A stretch of DNA of 64,000 bases from Paenibacillus sp. FSL H8-0332 (GTDB taxonomy: Bacteria > Bacillota > Bacilli > Paenibacillales > Paenibacillaceae), in assembly GCF_037963835.1 (NCBI RefSeq), contig NZ_CP150145.1, forward strand, positions 496,001-560,000. The letters run 5' to 3'. The translations under genes and the position numbers were made by a program. Of this stretch, positions 7,844 through 17,155 are shown in pieces (the first letter of the stretch is position 1; each line of letters begins with the position of its first letter). Under the pieces are notes generated by a model, which was given only the letters and a program-made list of their open reading frames with translations, did no database searches and had not been told where the DNA came from.

Positions 7844-8911
7844 GTGAACAGAGCAACACAGAAACAAGAGGCCGGCAGGAAGAAATTCGCCGCTGGGCAA
7901 TCAGGATTATTCATGGTATGGATGCTGGCGCTGGTACTGGTACTGACAGCTTGTGGATCTGGAGGGGGAGCTAATGCAGGTACAGCCGCACAGCCCTCTG
8001 CGTCAGTGGAGCCGTCTCCATCGCCTGAAGTACAGGCGCAGGCATCACCGGAGGCACAGGCTACAGCAGCCTACCCGGTTACCTTCACACATATCAAGGG
8101 TGAATATACGCTGAGCGAGAAGCCGAAGGTGATCGCTGTGCTTGATGTGAAATTCGCCGATCAGCTGATCGCGCTTGGAGAGAAGCCGGCAGGCAGCGTA
8201 GTTGCTGGAACAAAGGACGAGTTCCCGGAATATTTGAGTGTTCAAATGGACGGGGTGAAGGTCCTGGGTACACGCGATGAGCCCAATCTGGAGGCGATAG
8301 TGGCGCTGAACCCGGACCTGATCTTAATGACCGATTTTCAGGAAGAAGCTTATGAGAGTGTGAGTAAAATTGCGCCTACTATCGTACTGGACTTCTACGA
8401 GGATTGGCGGGATACGCTGGCTACCATCGGTACAATCACAGGCAAGCAGGCAGAGGCTGAAGTGGTGAAGAAGGCCTATGAGGACAAAATCACTGGACTG
8501 CGGGAGCAGCTGTCAGCGAAGCTGGGCGACGAGACGGTGGCGCTGATTCGTCCGAGACCGGAAGGGATTCGGGTACATGGTCCCGAGCACCGGACCGGAA
8601 GCATTCTGTATGAGGATCTCGGATTAAAGGCTCCAGTGTTCGTTCAGGCGATCAAGGATGATACCTCGGTTGAAATATCGATGGAGACTGTCTCTGATAT
8701 CGGGGCAGATCACTATTTCCTGCTCTCGGATGATCTGTTCGCCAAAGAGGCAGAGACTCTGGCCAGCAGTCCGATCTGGAAATCCCTTGATGCAGTCAAG
8801 AATAACCGTGCCTATGACGTAAATTCAACGCTCTGGATCGCGTACTATGGTCCCCTTGCGATCAATATTATTGTAGATCAGGCCTCGGAAGCGCTGCTTG
8901 GAGCTCACTGA
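7844..8911 (+). CDS. Iron-siderophore ABC transporter substrate-binding lipoprotein
   Basis: A 355-residue FecB/FhuD-type binding protein. The GTG start has GGGGGAG six bases upstream. The N-terminus carries a lipoprotein signal (LVLTACGSG), then a Ser/Pro/Ala/Glu-rich linker to about residue 75. Two lobes follow (PKVIAVLDVKFADQLIALG, NLEAIVALNPDLILMTDF, then VALIRPRPEGIRVHGPEHRT) joined by a long helix, as expected for class III binding proteins. A Fur box lies directly upstream. The next gene encodes an FhuF-like reductase one base downstream. No permease or ATPase gene is nearby, so it must use a transporter encoded elsewhere. The ligand is not predictable from sequence. Confidence 0.92.
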   Translation: MNRATQKQEAGRKKFAAGQSGLFMVWMLALVLVLTACGSGGGANAGTAAQPSASVEPSPSPEVQAQASPEAQATAAYPVTFTHIKGEYTLSEKPKVIAVLDVKFADQLIALGEKPAGSVVAGTKDEFPEYLSVQMDGVKVLGTRDEPNLEAIVALNPDLILMTDFQEEAYESVSKIAPTIVLDFYEDWRDTLATIGTITGKQAEAEVVKKAYEDKITGLREQLSAKLGDETVALIRPRPEGIRVHGPEHRTGSILYEDLGLKAPVFVQAIKDDTSVEISMETVSDIGADHYFLLSDDLFAKEAETLASSPIWKSLDAVKNNRAYDVNSTLWIAYYGPLAINIIVDQASEALLGAH

Positions 8912-8912
8912 G

Positions 8913-9680
8913 ATGGACCGCTATCTGTCGTCGGCCCCCTGGAGGGAACTGGCGGAGGATTACCGGATGAGGCTGGGGGAGCCGCCTGCGGGCAGCGTCC
9001 GCACCATCGCTCTGAGTGAGCTGCAAGATGAAGCGGTATGCCGCGAATATGTTAGCTGGCTTAAGGAGTATATCGGTGCGCCGGACATGCAGGTTGCGGC
9101 TTCCATGCTGGCCAAGCGGATCGGCTATCTGTGGATCGCTCCAATACTGACCGCCATGACCGTTCATAATCGTGAAGTCTTCTTCCCGCTGGACAGAAGC
9201 TTCCTCTATCATCCGGCTTCTACAGAAGAGACGACATTCCCATTCCTGGCGCTGGACGGGCTTCAGTCAGCCTCACCACCGGAGGATAGGGCCGTGTGGC
9301 GCGAAGCTGTTATTGAGAAGAATTTTGCGGCACGGCTTGCGCCGCTGCTGCAGACGCTTGCCACCGTGGGCCCCGTCTCCATGGCCGTGCTGTGGGAGAA
9401 TATTATGGTGCGCATTGCCCCGCTGTATGCCCTTGGAGCAGACCCATCCGGCGAAGAAAGGCTGCGGATGCAAGAGGATTTTGTGTATCTGACCCGGACG
9501 GCTCCCGGCGCATTGTTCGGCGCAAGACGCAATCCATTCACCCGGTTCACCGAGGGGAATGACGGGGCTCCGGTTGCGAAGAGCAAGCGCATTACCTGTT
9601 GCTTTTACTACCGGATGTCCGGGGAATATTGCAGAAAGTGTCCGAAAATTGACAATGAGAATGAATCTCAATTAAAATGA
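8913..9680 (+). CDS. FhuF-like ferric siderophore reductase
   Basis: A 255-residue IucA/IucC-FhuF-family protein. The C-terminus carries the FhuF [2Fe-2S] signature: adjacent cysteines in RITCCFYYR followed by CRKCP. Such proteins reduce Fe(III) in imported siderophores in the cytoplasm to release iron. I chose the ATG at 8913, one base after the stop of the binding-protein gene, with GGAG nine bases upstream; a TTG at 8898 would overlap that gene. Co-transcription under the upstream Fur box is likely. Its last bases contain the promoter of the next gene. Confidence 0.88.
   Translation: MDRYLSSAPWRELAEDYRMRLGEPPAGSVRTIALSELQDEAVCREYVSWLKEYIGAPDMQVAASMLAKRIGYLWIAPILTAMTVHNREVFFPLDRSFLYHPASTEETTFPFLALDGLQSASPPEDRAVWREAVIEKNFAARLAPLLQTLATVGPVSMAVLWENIMVRIAPLYALGADPSGEERLRMQEDFVYLTRTAPGALFGARRNPFTRFTEGNDGAPVAKSKRITCCFYYRMSGEYCRKCPKIDNENESQLK
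9649..9678 (+). promoter_or_regulatory. Sigma-A promoter with Fur-like box in the spacer
   Basis: TTGACA (9649-9654) and TAAAAT (9673-9678) are separated by 18 bases. The spacer holds TGAGAATGAATCTCA (9656-9670), a 7-1-7 palindrome matching the Fur half-sites TGATAAT/ATTATCA at 12 of 14 positions. The promoter lies inside the last codons of the FhuF-like gene and would drive the regulator gene at 9732. Confidence 0.7.
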
Positions 9681-9731
9681 CAGCAGGTCTATCCGTTTAG
9701 CAAAGGATACTGTTGTCAGGAGATGAGAGAA

Positions 9732-11456
9732 ATGCCGCAACAAGAACAGGCAAGTCTATGGAGTGATACGGCGGTCAAGATGCTTGATGTGCGCAGCGGC
9801 ACTGTGCCGCCCGGCGGTATGCTGATTGAAACGGAACTGGCGTCTAATCAGCTGCTGCTGGCCATCGGCGGGCAGGGAGGGCTTGTGATGAATGGTGAAG
9901 GCTGCCATGTCCAGGCCTCTTTTGCTTGTCATGCTGCCAAGGGATCAGCCTACACTCTGAGTGCGGGATCAGACAACATTCATTATACAGCTATTAGCTA
10001 CAAGGCCATTCCTGTGGCGGGAGCCGCCCATGTGCTCTTCCCGGAGCGCAATCACCCGCTGCGCACTTCGTTTGTGCATCATTCCGCGCCTCCGGCGGAG
10101 CTGCATATGGCGGCGGAGAGAATTGCAGCGAAATGGAGCCGGGGAGAAGGGCTGGAACGGTTCCATGCCAATGCGCTGCTGCAAGGCATGCTCTATGAGC
10201 TTATTATGGAGCATGAGCGTGGTCAGGGCGGCAAAGAGCCGGATATAGTGGAGGTTGTTGCCGCCTATATCGCGGGGCATTATCGGCAAGAGCTGGGAAT
10301 TAAAGAGCTGGCTGCCCTGGCCGGCTGCGGCGTGCGGCAGCTCCAGCGGCGGTTCAAGCAGGAGAAGCGGCTCGGGCCGATGGAATATGTAATCCGGCTG
10401 CGGATGGAGAGCGCAGAGCGGATGCTGCGTTACACGGACGCTTCCATCGGCGAGATCGCTGAGCGGACAGGCTACCGCGACATGTATTATTTCAGCAGGG
10501 CGTTCAAGAAGCATTATGGAGTCCCCCCGCAGCTCTACAGGCGTACTGCCGCTTCAGCTCCAGCTGCGCTCTCCGCTTCTTCGGGACGGTCAGAGCGATT
10601 GGCCTCCCCGCACGAGTCACCACAGAGTCCGGTGATCTTCCATCTGCGGGGCGAGTATCGTGTCACCGCTGCCCCGCAGCGGATCGCCGTGCTTGATGTC
10701 CAGTATGCTGACCATTTGCATGCGCTGGGGATATCCCCCGCAGGAAGCGTAGGCTTCGGAAGCGGGGCGTTGAATTTCCCCGCTTATTTCCGGGAGAGAC
10801 TATTGGAAACGGAAATGCTCGGAACCTATGAGTACCCGGACCTGGAGGCTGTAGAACGGCTGCGCCCGGATCTAATTATCTGCACCGAGGTGCATGCTCC
10901 GCACTATGAACGCTTAAGCCAGGTGGCGCCAACGATCATGTTCAAGCGTAATGAGAGCTGGCAGACCATTCTGAAGCTATTCGGCGAACTGACAGGCAGG
11001 CAGACGGAGGCGGAACGGATTATTGCCGATTATCTGCGCCGTACGGCATTGCTGTCCGCAGAGCTGGCTCCGGTACTCGCGGGTAAGAGTGTGGCTCTGA
11101 TCCGTCCGCGCGAGTCCATCGTCCGGGTACATACGGCTTCGCACCGCACAGGCGCTGTACTGTACCGCGACCTTGGTCTGCCTGCTCCGCGATTTGTGGC
11201 GGAACCCGCCTCCGACACGGCCTATCATATTTCCGTTGACAGACTGCCGTCTGTGCATGCCAACTACTACTTTTTGCTTAGCAATGAGAGGATGCAGGAG
11301 GGAATATCGATGACAGAGCACAGTGTGAGGGGCATGCTAGGTGCAGACCAGCGGCAGCTTATATACCCGGTAGATGCTGCTACCTGGATCGGCTGCTACG
11401 GACCAACGGGCATCAACTGCATTTTGGATCAGGTGGCCCAGGCCTTGCTGGCTTGA
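9732..11456 (+). CDS. AraC-family regulator fused to a siderophore-binding domain (Btr-like)
   Basis: A 574-residue regulator with the domain order of Bacillus Btr. An N-terminal cupin-like segment leads to an AraC DNA-binding domain (about residues 170-275, LAALAGCGVRQLQRRFK and IGEIAERTGYRDMYYFSRAFK), then a C-terminal FecB/FhuD-type binding domain (about 300-574). The binding domain closely parallels the lipoprotein at 7844: IAVLDVQYADHLHALG against IAVLDVKFADQLIALG, and VALIRPRESIVRVHTASHRT against VALIRPRPEGIRVHGPEHRT. Both probably bind the same siderophore. Start is ATG 9732, nine bases after AGGAG. It should activate uptake genes when the ferric siderophore is present, under Fur control. 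Confidence 0.9.
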   Translation: MPQQEQASLWSDTAVKMLDVRSGTVPPGGMLIETELASNQLLLAIGGQGGLVMNGEGCHVQASFACHAAKGSAYTLSAGSDNIHYTAISYKAIPVAGAAHVLFPERNHPLRTSFVHHSAPPAELHMAAERIAAKWSRGEGLERFHANALLQGMLYELIMEHERGQGGKEPDIVEVVAAYIAGHYRQELGIKELAALAGCGVRQLQRRFKQEKRLGPMEYVIRLRMESAERMLRYTDASIGEIAERTGYRDMYYFSRAFKKHYGVPPQLYRRTAASAPAALSASSGRSERLASPHESPQSPVIFHLRGEYRVTAAPQRIAVLDVQYADHLHALGISPAGSVGFGSGALNFPAYFRERLLETEMLGTYEYPDLEAVERLRPDLIICTEVHAPHYERLSQVAPTIMFKRNESWQTILKLFGELTGRQTEAERIIADYLRRTALLSAELAPVLAGKSVALIRPRESIVRVHTASHRTGAVLYRDLGLPAPRFVAEPASDTAYHISVDRLPSVHANYYFLLSNERMQEGISMTEHSVRGMLGADQRQLIYPVDAATWIGCYGPTGINCILDQVAQALLA

Positions 11457-11487
11457 GCGGACTAGCGGCAGACGGAACGGCTGCCAA

Positions 11488-11919
11488 TCACATCTCCCGA
11501 TCATACTTGAACCGGTAATAGATGCCGTATCCAATTGTGAACAGGTAGCCGAATACCAGTAACAGCACAACGGTGAGTTCAGTTTCCATTAAGGCGAGAG
11601 CCAACATTAAGGCCCCGAACACAAAGATCATCATGTCGTAGGCCTTCGCCTTCGCCCGGGTTGCAATGGCGATATTGCGCTCATCTTGCTTGTTGATCTC
11701 CATCTGCTTGGCGATGGCGGGGCTATTCTTCAATGCGCGCCGTCCGATGAGTTCCCCCATCCCGCTGCCGAACAGGCCGGAGCCCAGTCCGATACAGATA
11801 TAAGGCAGTGTCCGCAGCACCCCCTCAGGCTCATGAACCGTTCTAATGAAGTACAGACTGCCTGCCAGCAGGACTACACCTGCAATAACCAGAAGATAAG
11901 CCGAGACGGATTTCTTCAT
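11488..11919 (-). CDS. Small four-helix integral membrane protein
   Basis: A 143-residue protein with about four hydrophobic segments: residues 5-25 and 36-55, then two helices near the C-terminus. Between the pairs is a charged cytoplasmic segment, NKQDERNIAIATRAKAKAYD. That segment is recurrent in short uncharacterised Firmicute membrane proteins (DUF2178-like), but I am not sure of the family. Start is ATG 11919 with GGAGG about ten bases upstream; the adjacent TTG is possible. It is convergent with the Btr-like gene. Function unknown. Confidence 0.65.
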   Translation of the reverse strand: MKKSVSAYLLVIAGVVLLAGSLYFIRTVHEPEGVLRTLPYICIGLGSGLFGSGMGELIGRRALKNSPAIAKQMEINKQDERNIAIATRAKAKAYDMMIFVFGALMLALALMETELTVVLLLVFGYLFTIGYGIYYRFKYDREM

Positions 11920-12049
11920 CAATTCTCTTCCTCCTCATAAACCGTGGCCCAACCCAACCCAGCCCAATACACAATGGAAATACTCACTCCCTATGTACGA
12001 ACGTCTGTGCTACAATACTCATTGTGAATATATGGAAGGCGGTGGGGCA

Positions 12050-13783
12050 GTGACTCCGAGACAGTGGATCATCAAGTTCATACGGATGCATAAGTGGGTG
12101 TTTGTATGCGGTTTCTTTGTGACTACTTTAATGACCCTGGTGAACCTGCTGTATCCGTTCCTGGGCGGACGGCTGATTAATATCGCTTTTTATGACCAGG
12201 ATCTGAATGCCTTCCTGAAGCTGTGTCTGATCTATGCCGGAATTCTCCTGTTCAATCAGTTCATTGTGGCGACGCTCAATAATCTGATCTCTTCTCAAAT
12301 AATGACGGGATTCGTGTTCGATATCCGGCGGACGCTATTCCGCAAGATTCTGCATCAGAAGGGGAAGGATCTCTCCGGGATGTACAGCGGCGATCTGATC
12401 AGCCGGATGAACCGCGATGCCAAGGACATTATGAACCTCGTCTTCTGGAGCGGACTGTGGGGGTATTCGAATCTGCTGCATATCGTGTTTGCCGTGGGCT
12501 TCATGTTCTATTATCATGTCCTGCTGGGCGTGTTCACGGTGGTGCTGGTTCCTGTCGTGTTCATGGCCTCCAGATATTTCAAGCGGAGAGCGCTCCGGGT
12601 CAACCGGGATCTGGCGGCAGAGCAGGGCAGGCTGTCCTCGTACTTATTCGAAATTGTGGCAAATCTGCGGGAGATCAAGCTGCTGAATGCCGGGAGGCTG
12701 GTAACCCGTACCTATCTTAGGCGGACAGTCTCTATCCATCACAAGAATGTGGACAATGGAAGAATCGAGGTAACGACCGAGCGGGTGAACGCATTTATCA
12801 TGCTTGCCGCACAGCTACTGCTGTTCATTATCTGCGCCCGGCTCATTGTGAAGGGGCAGATGCAGCTTGGTGTTTTTGTGGCTGCCGCCAGCTATTTCAA
12901 TATGGCTGTGACTTACTTCAGCTCGATGGGCAGCAAGATTACCGATACTTGGGGGCAGACGGTGTCCTTGCAGCGTGTTGCGGAGCTCCTGAATGAGCAG
13001 GAGGAGGACTACAGAGAAGCCCAGATGCCTACACTGATTAAGGAGGGGACGATTGAATTTCGTAATGTCAGCTTCGGATATACGGAGGAGAGGCGGGTAC
13101 TGGACGGGTTCAATCTCCGTGTCGAGGGAGGAAGCACCGTGGGCATTGCCGGAAGGAGCGGAGCCGGGAAAACAACGCTCGGAAGCCTGATCTGCAACCT
13201 GTATCCTGTTGACGGCGGCGAGCTTCTGATCGATGACCGCAACGTGAACGAATATAACCTGCACAGCTTGCGGAGTCAGGTGGGCGTGGTTCATCAGGAG
13301 ACGGTTCTGTACGATAACACGCTGCGTTATAATCTCTCTTTTACGAATAACCGTGATCAGGACAGTATGCTAATTGAAGCACTTAAGAGAGCTGCGCTGC
13401 ATGAGCTGGTCCTGAATCTCCCGGACGGGCTGGACACGGTGCTGGGGACTTCCGGGCAGGCATTATCGGGCGGCCAAAAGCAACGTCTGGCTATTGCGCG
13501 AATCCTGGTCAAGAATCCGAAAATTCTGGTCTTCGATGAAGCGACTTCGTCCCTCGACAGCAAGAATGAAGCGCTGATCCGGCAGATGACCCGTGAGCTT
13601 GCGCAAGACCGGACGCTGATCATCATCGCCCATCGTCTGTCCACGCTTAGAGGCTGTGACAGGATTGCTGTGCTGGAGGATGGCCGGGTCACAGGCTACG
13701 ATACTCACGATGTGCTGATCAGAAGTAACAAAACGTACATAGATCTATTCAGCGAACAGTGCGCAGGAGGCGAAGCGGTATGA
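12050..13783 (+). CDS. ABC exporter half-transporter, first subunit
   Basis: A 577-residue exporter half: a six-helix transmembrane domain (to about residue 310) followed by a nucleotide-binding domain. It has Walker A GRSGAGKTT, signature LSGGQKQR, Walker B with catalytic Glu (ILVFDEATS) and the His switch IIAHRLST. I chose the GTG at 12050 behind AAGGCGGTGGGG; in-frame ATGs at 11993 and 12032 lack ribosome binding sites. An extended -10 (TGCTACAAT, 12008-12016) lies upstream. The stop overlaps the start of the second subunit (ATGA), indicating a heterodimer. The substrate is unknown. Confidence 0.9.
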   Translation: MTPRQWIIKFIRMHKWVFVCGFFVTTLMTLVNLLYPFLGGRLINIAFYDQDLNAFLKLCLIYAGILLFNQFIVATLNNLISSQIMTGFVFDIRRTLFRKILHQKGKDLSGMYSGDLISRMNRDAKDIMNLVFWSGLWGYSNLLHIVFAVGFMFYYHVLLGVFTVVLVPVVFMASRYFKRRALRVNRDLAAEQGRLSSYLFEIVANLREIKLLNAGRLVTRTYLRRTVSIHHKNVDNGRIEVTTERVNAFIMLAAQLLLFIICARLIVKGQMQLGVFVAAASYFNMAVTYFSSMGSKITDTWGQTVSLQRVAELLNEQEEDYREAQMPTLIKEGTIEFRNVSFGYTEERRVLDGFNLRVEGGSTVGIAGRSGAGKTTLGSLICNLYPVDGGELLIDDRNVNEYNLHSLRSQVGVVHQETVLYDNTLRYNLSFTNNRDQDSMLIEALKRAALHELVLNLPDGLDTVLGTSGQALSGGQKQRLAIARILVKNPKILVFDEATSSLDSKNEALIRQMTRELAQDRTLIIIAHRLSTLRGCDRIAVLEDGRVTGYDTHDVLIRSNKTYIDLFSEQCAGGEAV

Positions 13784-15534
13784 CCATGACAAGATGGGCC
13801 GCCTATAAGGCGCTGACACAGGGAATTGAAGGGGTCCGTAAGCCGCTGCTGGCGCTCGCGCTGTTCAAACTGTGGAATCTGGTCTGCGGATTGCTTCCGT
13901 TATTCCTGTACTCGCTGCTTGTCAATCGCGTGCTGGTGGAGAAGCATCTGAGTGAGCTATGGCCGGTTATCGCGGGTTATCTGGGGGTATTCCTGCTTAC
14001 GACAGCCGGGATTGCGGTCAGCAAGCGCTACTCCAACCAGCTGCTCCTGAAGTATGACCTGAGGCTTAAGCGCAAACTGCTGAATACAGTGAGCAGCCTG
14101 GACTATGAGGAATATAGCGGGTACAGCATTGGTGATCTAAAAAGCCGGATCGAGCAGGATTCAGCCGCCGCCGGACGGTTCTTCACGGTTCATCTGTTAG
14201 ATTTCAGCTACGCTGTTCTGTATGCTGCTGCGCTGGCTGTGATCCTTGTATGCTATGACTGGCGGATCGCCCTCCTTAGCTTCGTCTTCGTTCCGCTCTC
14301 CCTGCTGACCGTGAATATCCTGGGCGAGAAGACGAGGAAGGCGGGGGAGGAGCTATGGAGGCTGCAGAACAGGTACGAATCCTTTTTACATGCGAGTCTG
14401 CAGAACTGGAAGGATATTAAGACCAACAATCTGGAGGCTGCCCAGCTAGAGGCATTGAACGGGCATTATGCAGCCATCCGTCCGGTGTGGTTCCGCAGCC
14501 AGCTCTATCAGCATCTGGGCGTTACCTATTCGTTCTTCACCAAGAACTTCATTACCCAGCTGTTCATCTATTTCATTGGCGGACTCTTCGTGATTAAAGG
14601 CTATTCGGAGGTTGGTGTGCTGCTGGTGTTCATCAGCTTCTACGGGCAGTTCTTCGGGTTCATTGAGACGATCAGCAATGGCTTGATGAATTACAAGAAT
14701 GATTCGGTGAATATCAGTAAAGTGATCGGACTGTTGCAGGCAGAGGCGGACCAGCGGCCTTACAAACGCATTAGCGGACAAAAGATTGAGGTTCAGAATT
14801 TGCAGTTCCGCTATGAGGGGAAGGATGCCTTCGCACTGGACGGGATTTCGTTCTCGGTGGGGAAGGGGGAGCATCTAGCCATCGTAGGGCAGAGCGGCAG
14901 CGGCAAGTCTACCCTTGCCAGGCTGCTGACCGGACAGATGAAGCCTCAGGGAGGGAGCGTCAGCATCGGCGGCACGGATCTGCATGCGGTGAACAGCGGG
15001 AGTGCGGCGGCCAAGGTCAGCATTGTGGTGCAGGAGCCTGTTCTGTTCAATATGACGATCCGGGAGAACCTGCTGCTGGCGGGGGACGGGGCAACGGAAG
15101 CAGAGCTGATAGCCTGCTGCCGCAGCGCCAATATCTATGACTTCATTGCATCCTTGGAGCAGGGGCTGGATACGGTTATCGGGGAGAAGGGGATGAAGCT
15201 CTCCGGGGGACAGAAGCAGCGGCTGTCGATTGCCCGGGCGCTGCTGCAGGAGCGGGACATTATTATTTTCGATGAAAGTACAAGCGCCCTGGATTCTGAG
15301 AATGAGAGCGACATTAGGAATGAGCTGAAGCGTCTGTCTGCCGGCACAACCATGATCTCAATCGCACACCGCCTCTCTACGATTCAAGACTGTGATAAGG
15401 TGCTGGTTCTGCACAATGGTAAGGTGGCAGCCTGCGACACCCATGCTAACCTGCGTGGCCGGAATGAAGCCTATGATCTGCTGTTCCACAGCCAATACGC
15501 CGCCTTAAGCCATACGACAGAACTTGTTCATTGA
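13780..15534 (+). CDS. ABC exporter half-transporter, second subunit
   Basis: A 584-residue partner with six membrane helices and a nucleotide-binding domain: Walker A GQSGSGKST, signature LSGGQKQR, Walker B IIIFDESTS with catalytic Glu, and His switch IAHRLST. Start is ATG 13780 with AGGAGG nine bases upstream, overlapping the stop of the first subunit. Both ATP sites of this pair look intact, in contrast to the pair at 60.3-63.8 kb. No dedicated regulator or substrate gene lies beside it. Confidence 0.9.
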   Translation: MTMTRWAAYKALTQGIEGVRKPLLALALFKLWNLVCGLLPLFLYSLLVNRVLVEKHLSELWPVIAGYLGVFLLTTAGIAVSKRYSNQLLLKYDLRLKRKLLNTVSSLDYEEYSGYSIGDLKSRIEQDSAAAGRFFTVHLLDFSYAVLYAAALAVILVCYDWRIALLSFVFVPLSLLTVNILGEKTRKAGEELWRLQNRYESFLHASLQNWKDIKTNNLEAAQLEALNGHYAAIRPVWFRSQLYQHLGVTYSFFTKNFITQLFIYFIGGLFVIKGYSEVGVLLVFISFYGQFFGFIETISNGLMNYKNDSVNISKVIGLLQAEADQRPYKRISGQKIEVQNLQFRYEGKDAFALDGISFSVGKGEHLAIVGQSGSGKSTLARLLTGQMKPQGGSVSIGGTDLHAVNSGSAAAKVSIVVQEPVLFNMTIRENLLLAGDGATEAELIACCRSANIYDFIASLEQGLDTVIGEKGMKLSGGQKQRLSIARALLQERDIIIFDESTSALDSENESDIRNELKRLSAGTTMISIAHRLSTIQDCDKVLVLHNGKVAACDTHANLRGRNEAYDLLFHSQYAALSHTTELVH

Positions 15535-15607
15535 CGGCGTCTCCGGCCGGTAATATATTAAAATTAAGATTAACTATGTCCGTGACAGACTGTAGAGGAG
15601 AAGAGAA

Positions 15608-17155
15608 ATGAGCCCGACCCATGTGTGGATACCTGTCGTAGTTTATTGGCTGCCGATGCTCTTCTTTTTCTACATGGGAATGGATGTGCTGCTGCGCAAC
15701 CCGCGGAAGATTGAACATCGTCTGGTAAGCGCTACAATTCTGTGCTATTTCCTGCTGTTCCTGGAGGAGTACATCCGGTATATGCTGCCGATTGAATATA
15801 GTCCGTTGCTGGCTGCGGTCTGGTTCGCCAATGCCGGTATTCTCATTCCAGGGCTTGGCTTCCATCTGATTGCCCGGTTAATCGGCTTACATAAGCGGAT
15901 GCCCCGGCCATGGTACCCCTATCTGTTCCACATATTAACGCTGGCTATTCCGGCGGGACTCATTGGTCAACGCTCCTATACCTCCGTCCAGCTGTTCATG
16001 GTATCCGGGGTGTGGAAATGGCCGGTGGCCAATGCAGCCTATTACGGGACCTTGACGGCAAGCCTGCTGCTTAGCTTAGTCCCCATCGTCATGCTGCGAA
16101 GTAGGCGCAAGTGGAGTGCCGCCGATCCTGCCTACCAGGAGCATGACGGTATCTTCAAGCTGCTGGAGTATGGCTCCTGGGTGACATTCCTCTGGGTAGC
16201 GGTGTTCGGCTATTTCCGCTTCAATGAAGTGCTGCCGCCCTATACATATATCTACGGAGGATTGATCTGGTGCTTCGTGCTGCGGCTGTCCATGCAGCGG
16301 TATGAGTTCCTTAATCATGCAGGACAGCGCTACAAAAAGATGTTCCAGATCAATTCACAGGCTGCGCTGCTCGTCTCATTGTCAGGCAGCATTAAGGAAG
16401 CGAATCCGAGTGCCGGTAGGATGTTTGGCCGTCTGACTCTGGGGAAGGCTAACCTTACCGAACTGGGCGGTGCAGAGATCGTGGCGAAGCTTAAGGCACA
16501 GGACGATATCGGTGAGCTGGAAATGGTTCTGCATAACGGGGATAGTCCGGTCGAGGTGATGATTAACGGGGATTACGTGACCGTGGATCATGAGATTCAG
16601 GCTGTGCTGCTCATCCGGGACATCGGGCTGCGCAATCAGCATGTGCGGCAGATTGCCTTCATGGCCTACCATGATCCGCTCACAGGGCTGCCGAACCGCA
16701 GGCAATTCTATGATAAGCTGGAGGAGACTCTTGCGGAAGCAGAGCGCAGCGGCGGGGAAGTAGCCATCCTGCTGCTTGATCTCGACCGGTTCAAGCAGGT
16801 GAACGACCGCTGGGGTCATGAGGCCGGAGACCAGATGTTATGCAAGGTAGCGGCCATGATCCATCAGCTGGTTCAGCCGGACGGGCTGGCGGCCCGCTTC
16901 GGCGGCGACGAATTCGTGCTGTTCTGCCCCTTGGGCCGGGATGGGCTGACCGCCGCAGAGCTGGAGCACCGGCTGCTGGCGGAGGTAGCACAGGCCACGC
17001 TGGATTATGAAGGTGAAGAGCTGAAGATCGATATGAGCATCGGCATTAGCCTGTATCCGCAGGACGGAACGGCTCCGGATGCTCTACTGCGCCAAGCCGA
17101 CAAGCGGATGTATGCGATCAAGCGGGGAGAGGCGGAGGGAAATCATGAGATTTGA
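15608..17155 (+). CDS. Membrane diguanylate cyclase (7TM-PAS-like-GGDEF)
   Basis: A 515-residue c-di-GMP synthase. The N-terminal 230 residues form about seven transmembrane helices resembling the 7TM domain of some kinases. A PAS-like segment follows (about 240-340). The GGDEF domain has the substrate and catalytic motif RFGGDEFVLF intact, plus DPLTGLPNRRQFY and LLDLDRFKQVND. The usual RxxD product-inhibition site before GGDEF reads VQPD, so the Arg is missing and feedback inhibition through this site is unlikely. Start ATG 15608 has AGAGGAGAAG upstream. Its end overlaps the next gene. Confidence 0.9.
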   Translation: MSPTHVWIPVVVYWLPMLFFFYMGMDVLLRNPRKIEHRLVSATILCYFLLFLEEYIRYMLPIEYSPLLAAVWFANAGILIPGLGFHLIARLIGLHKRMPRPWYPYLFHILTLAIPAGLIGQRSYTSVQLFMVSGVWKWPVANAAYYGTLTASLLLSLVPIVMLRSRRKWSAADPAYQEHDGIFKLLEYGSWVTFLWVAVFGYFRFNEVLPPYTYIYGGLIWCFVLRLSMQRYEFLNHAGQRYKKMFQINSQAALLVSLSGSIKEANPSAGRMFGRLTLGKANLTELGGAEIVAKLKAQDDIGELEMVLHNGDSPVEVMINGDYVTVDHEIQAVLLIRDIGLRNQHVRQIAFMAYHDPLTGLPNRRQFYDKLEETLAEAERSGGEVAILLLDLDRFKQVNDRWGHEAGDQMLCKVAAMIHQLVQPDGLAARFGGDEFVLFCPLGRDGLTAAELEHRLLAEVAQATLDYEGEELKIDMSIGISLYPQDGTAPDALLRQADKRMYAIKRGEAEGNHEI

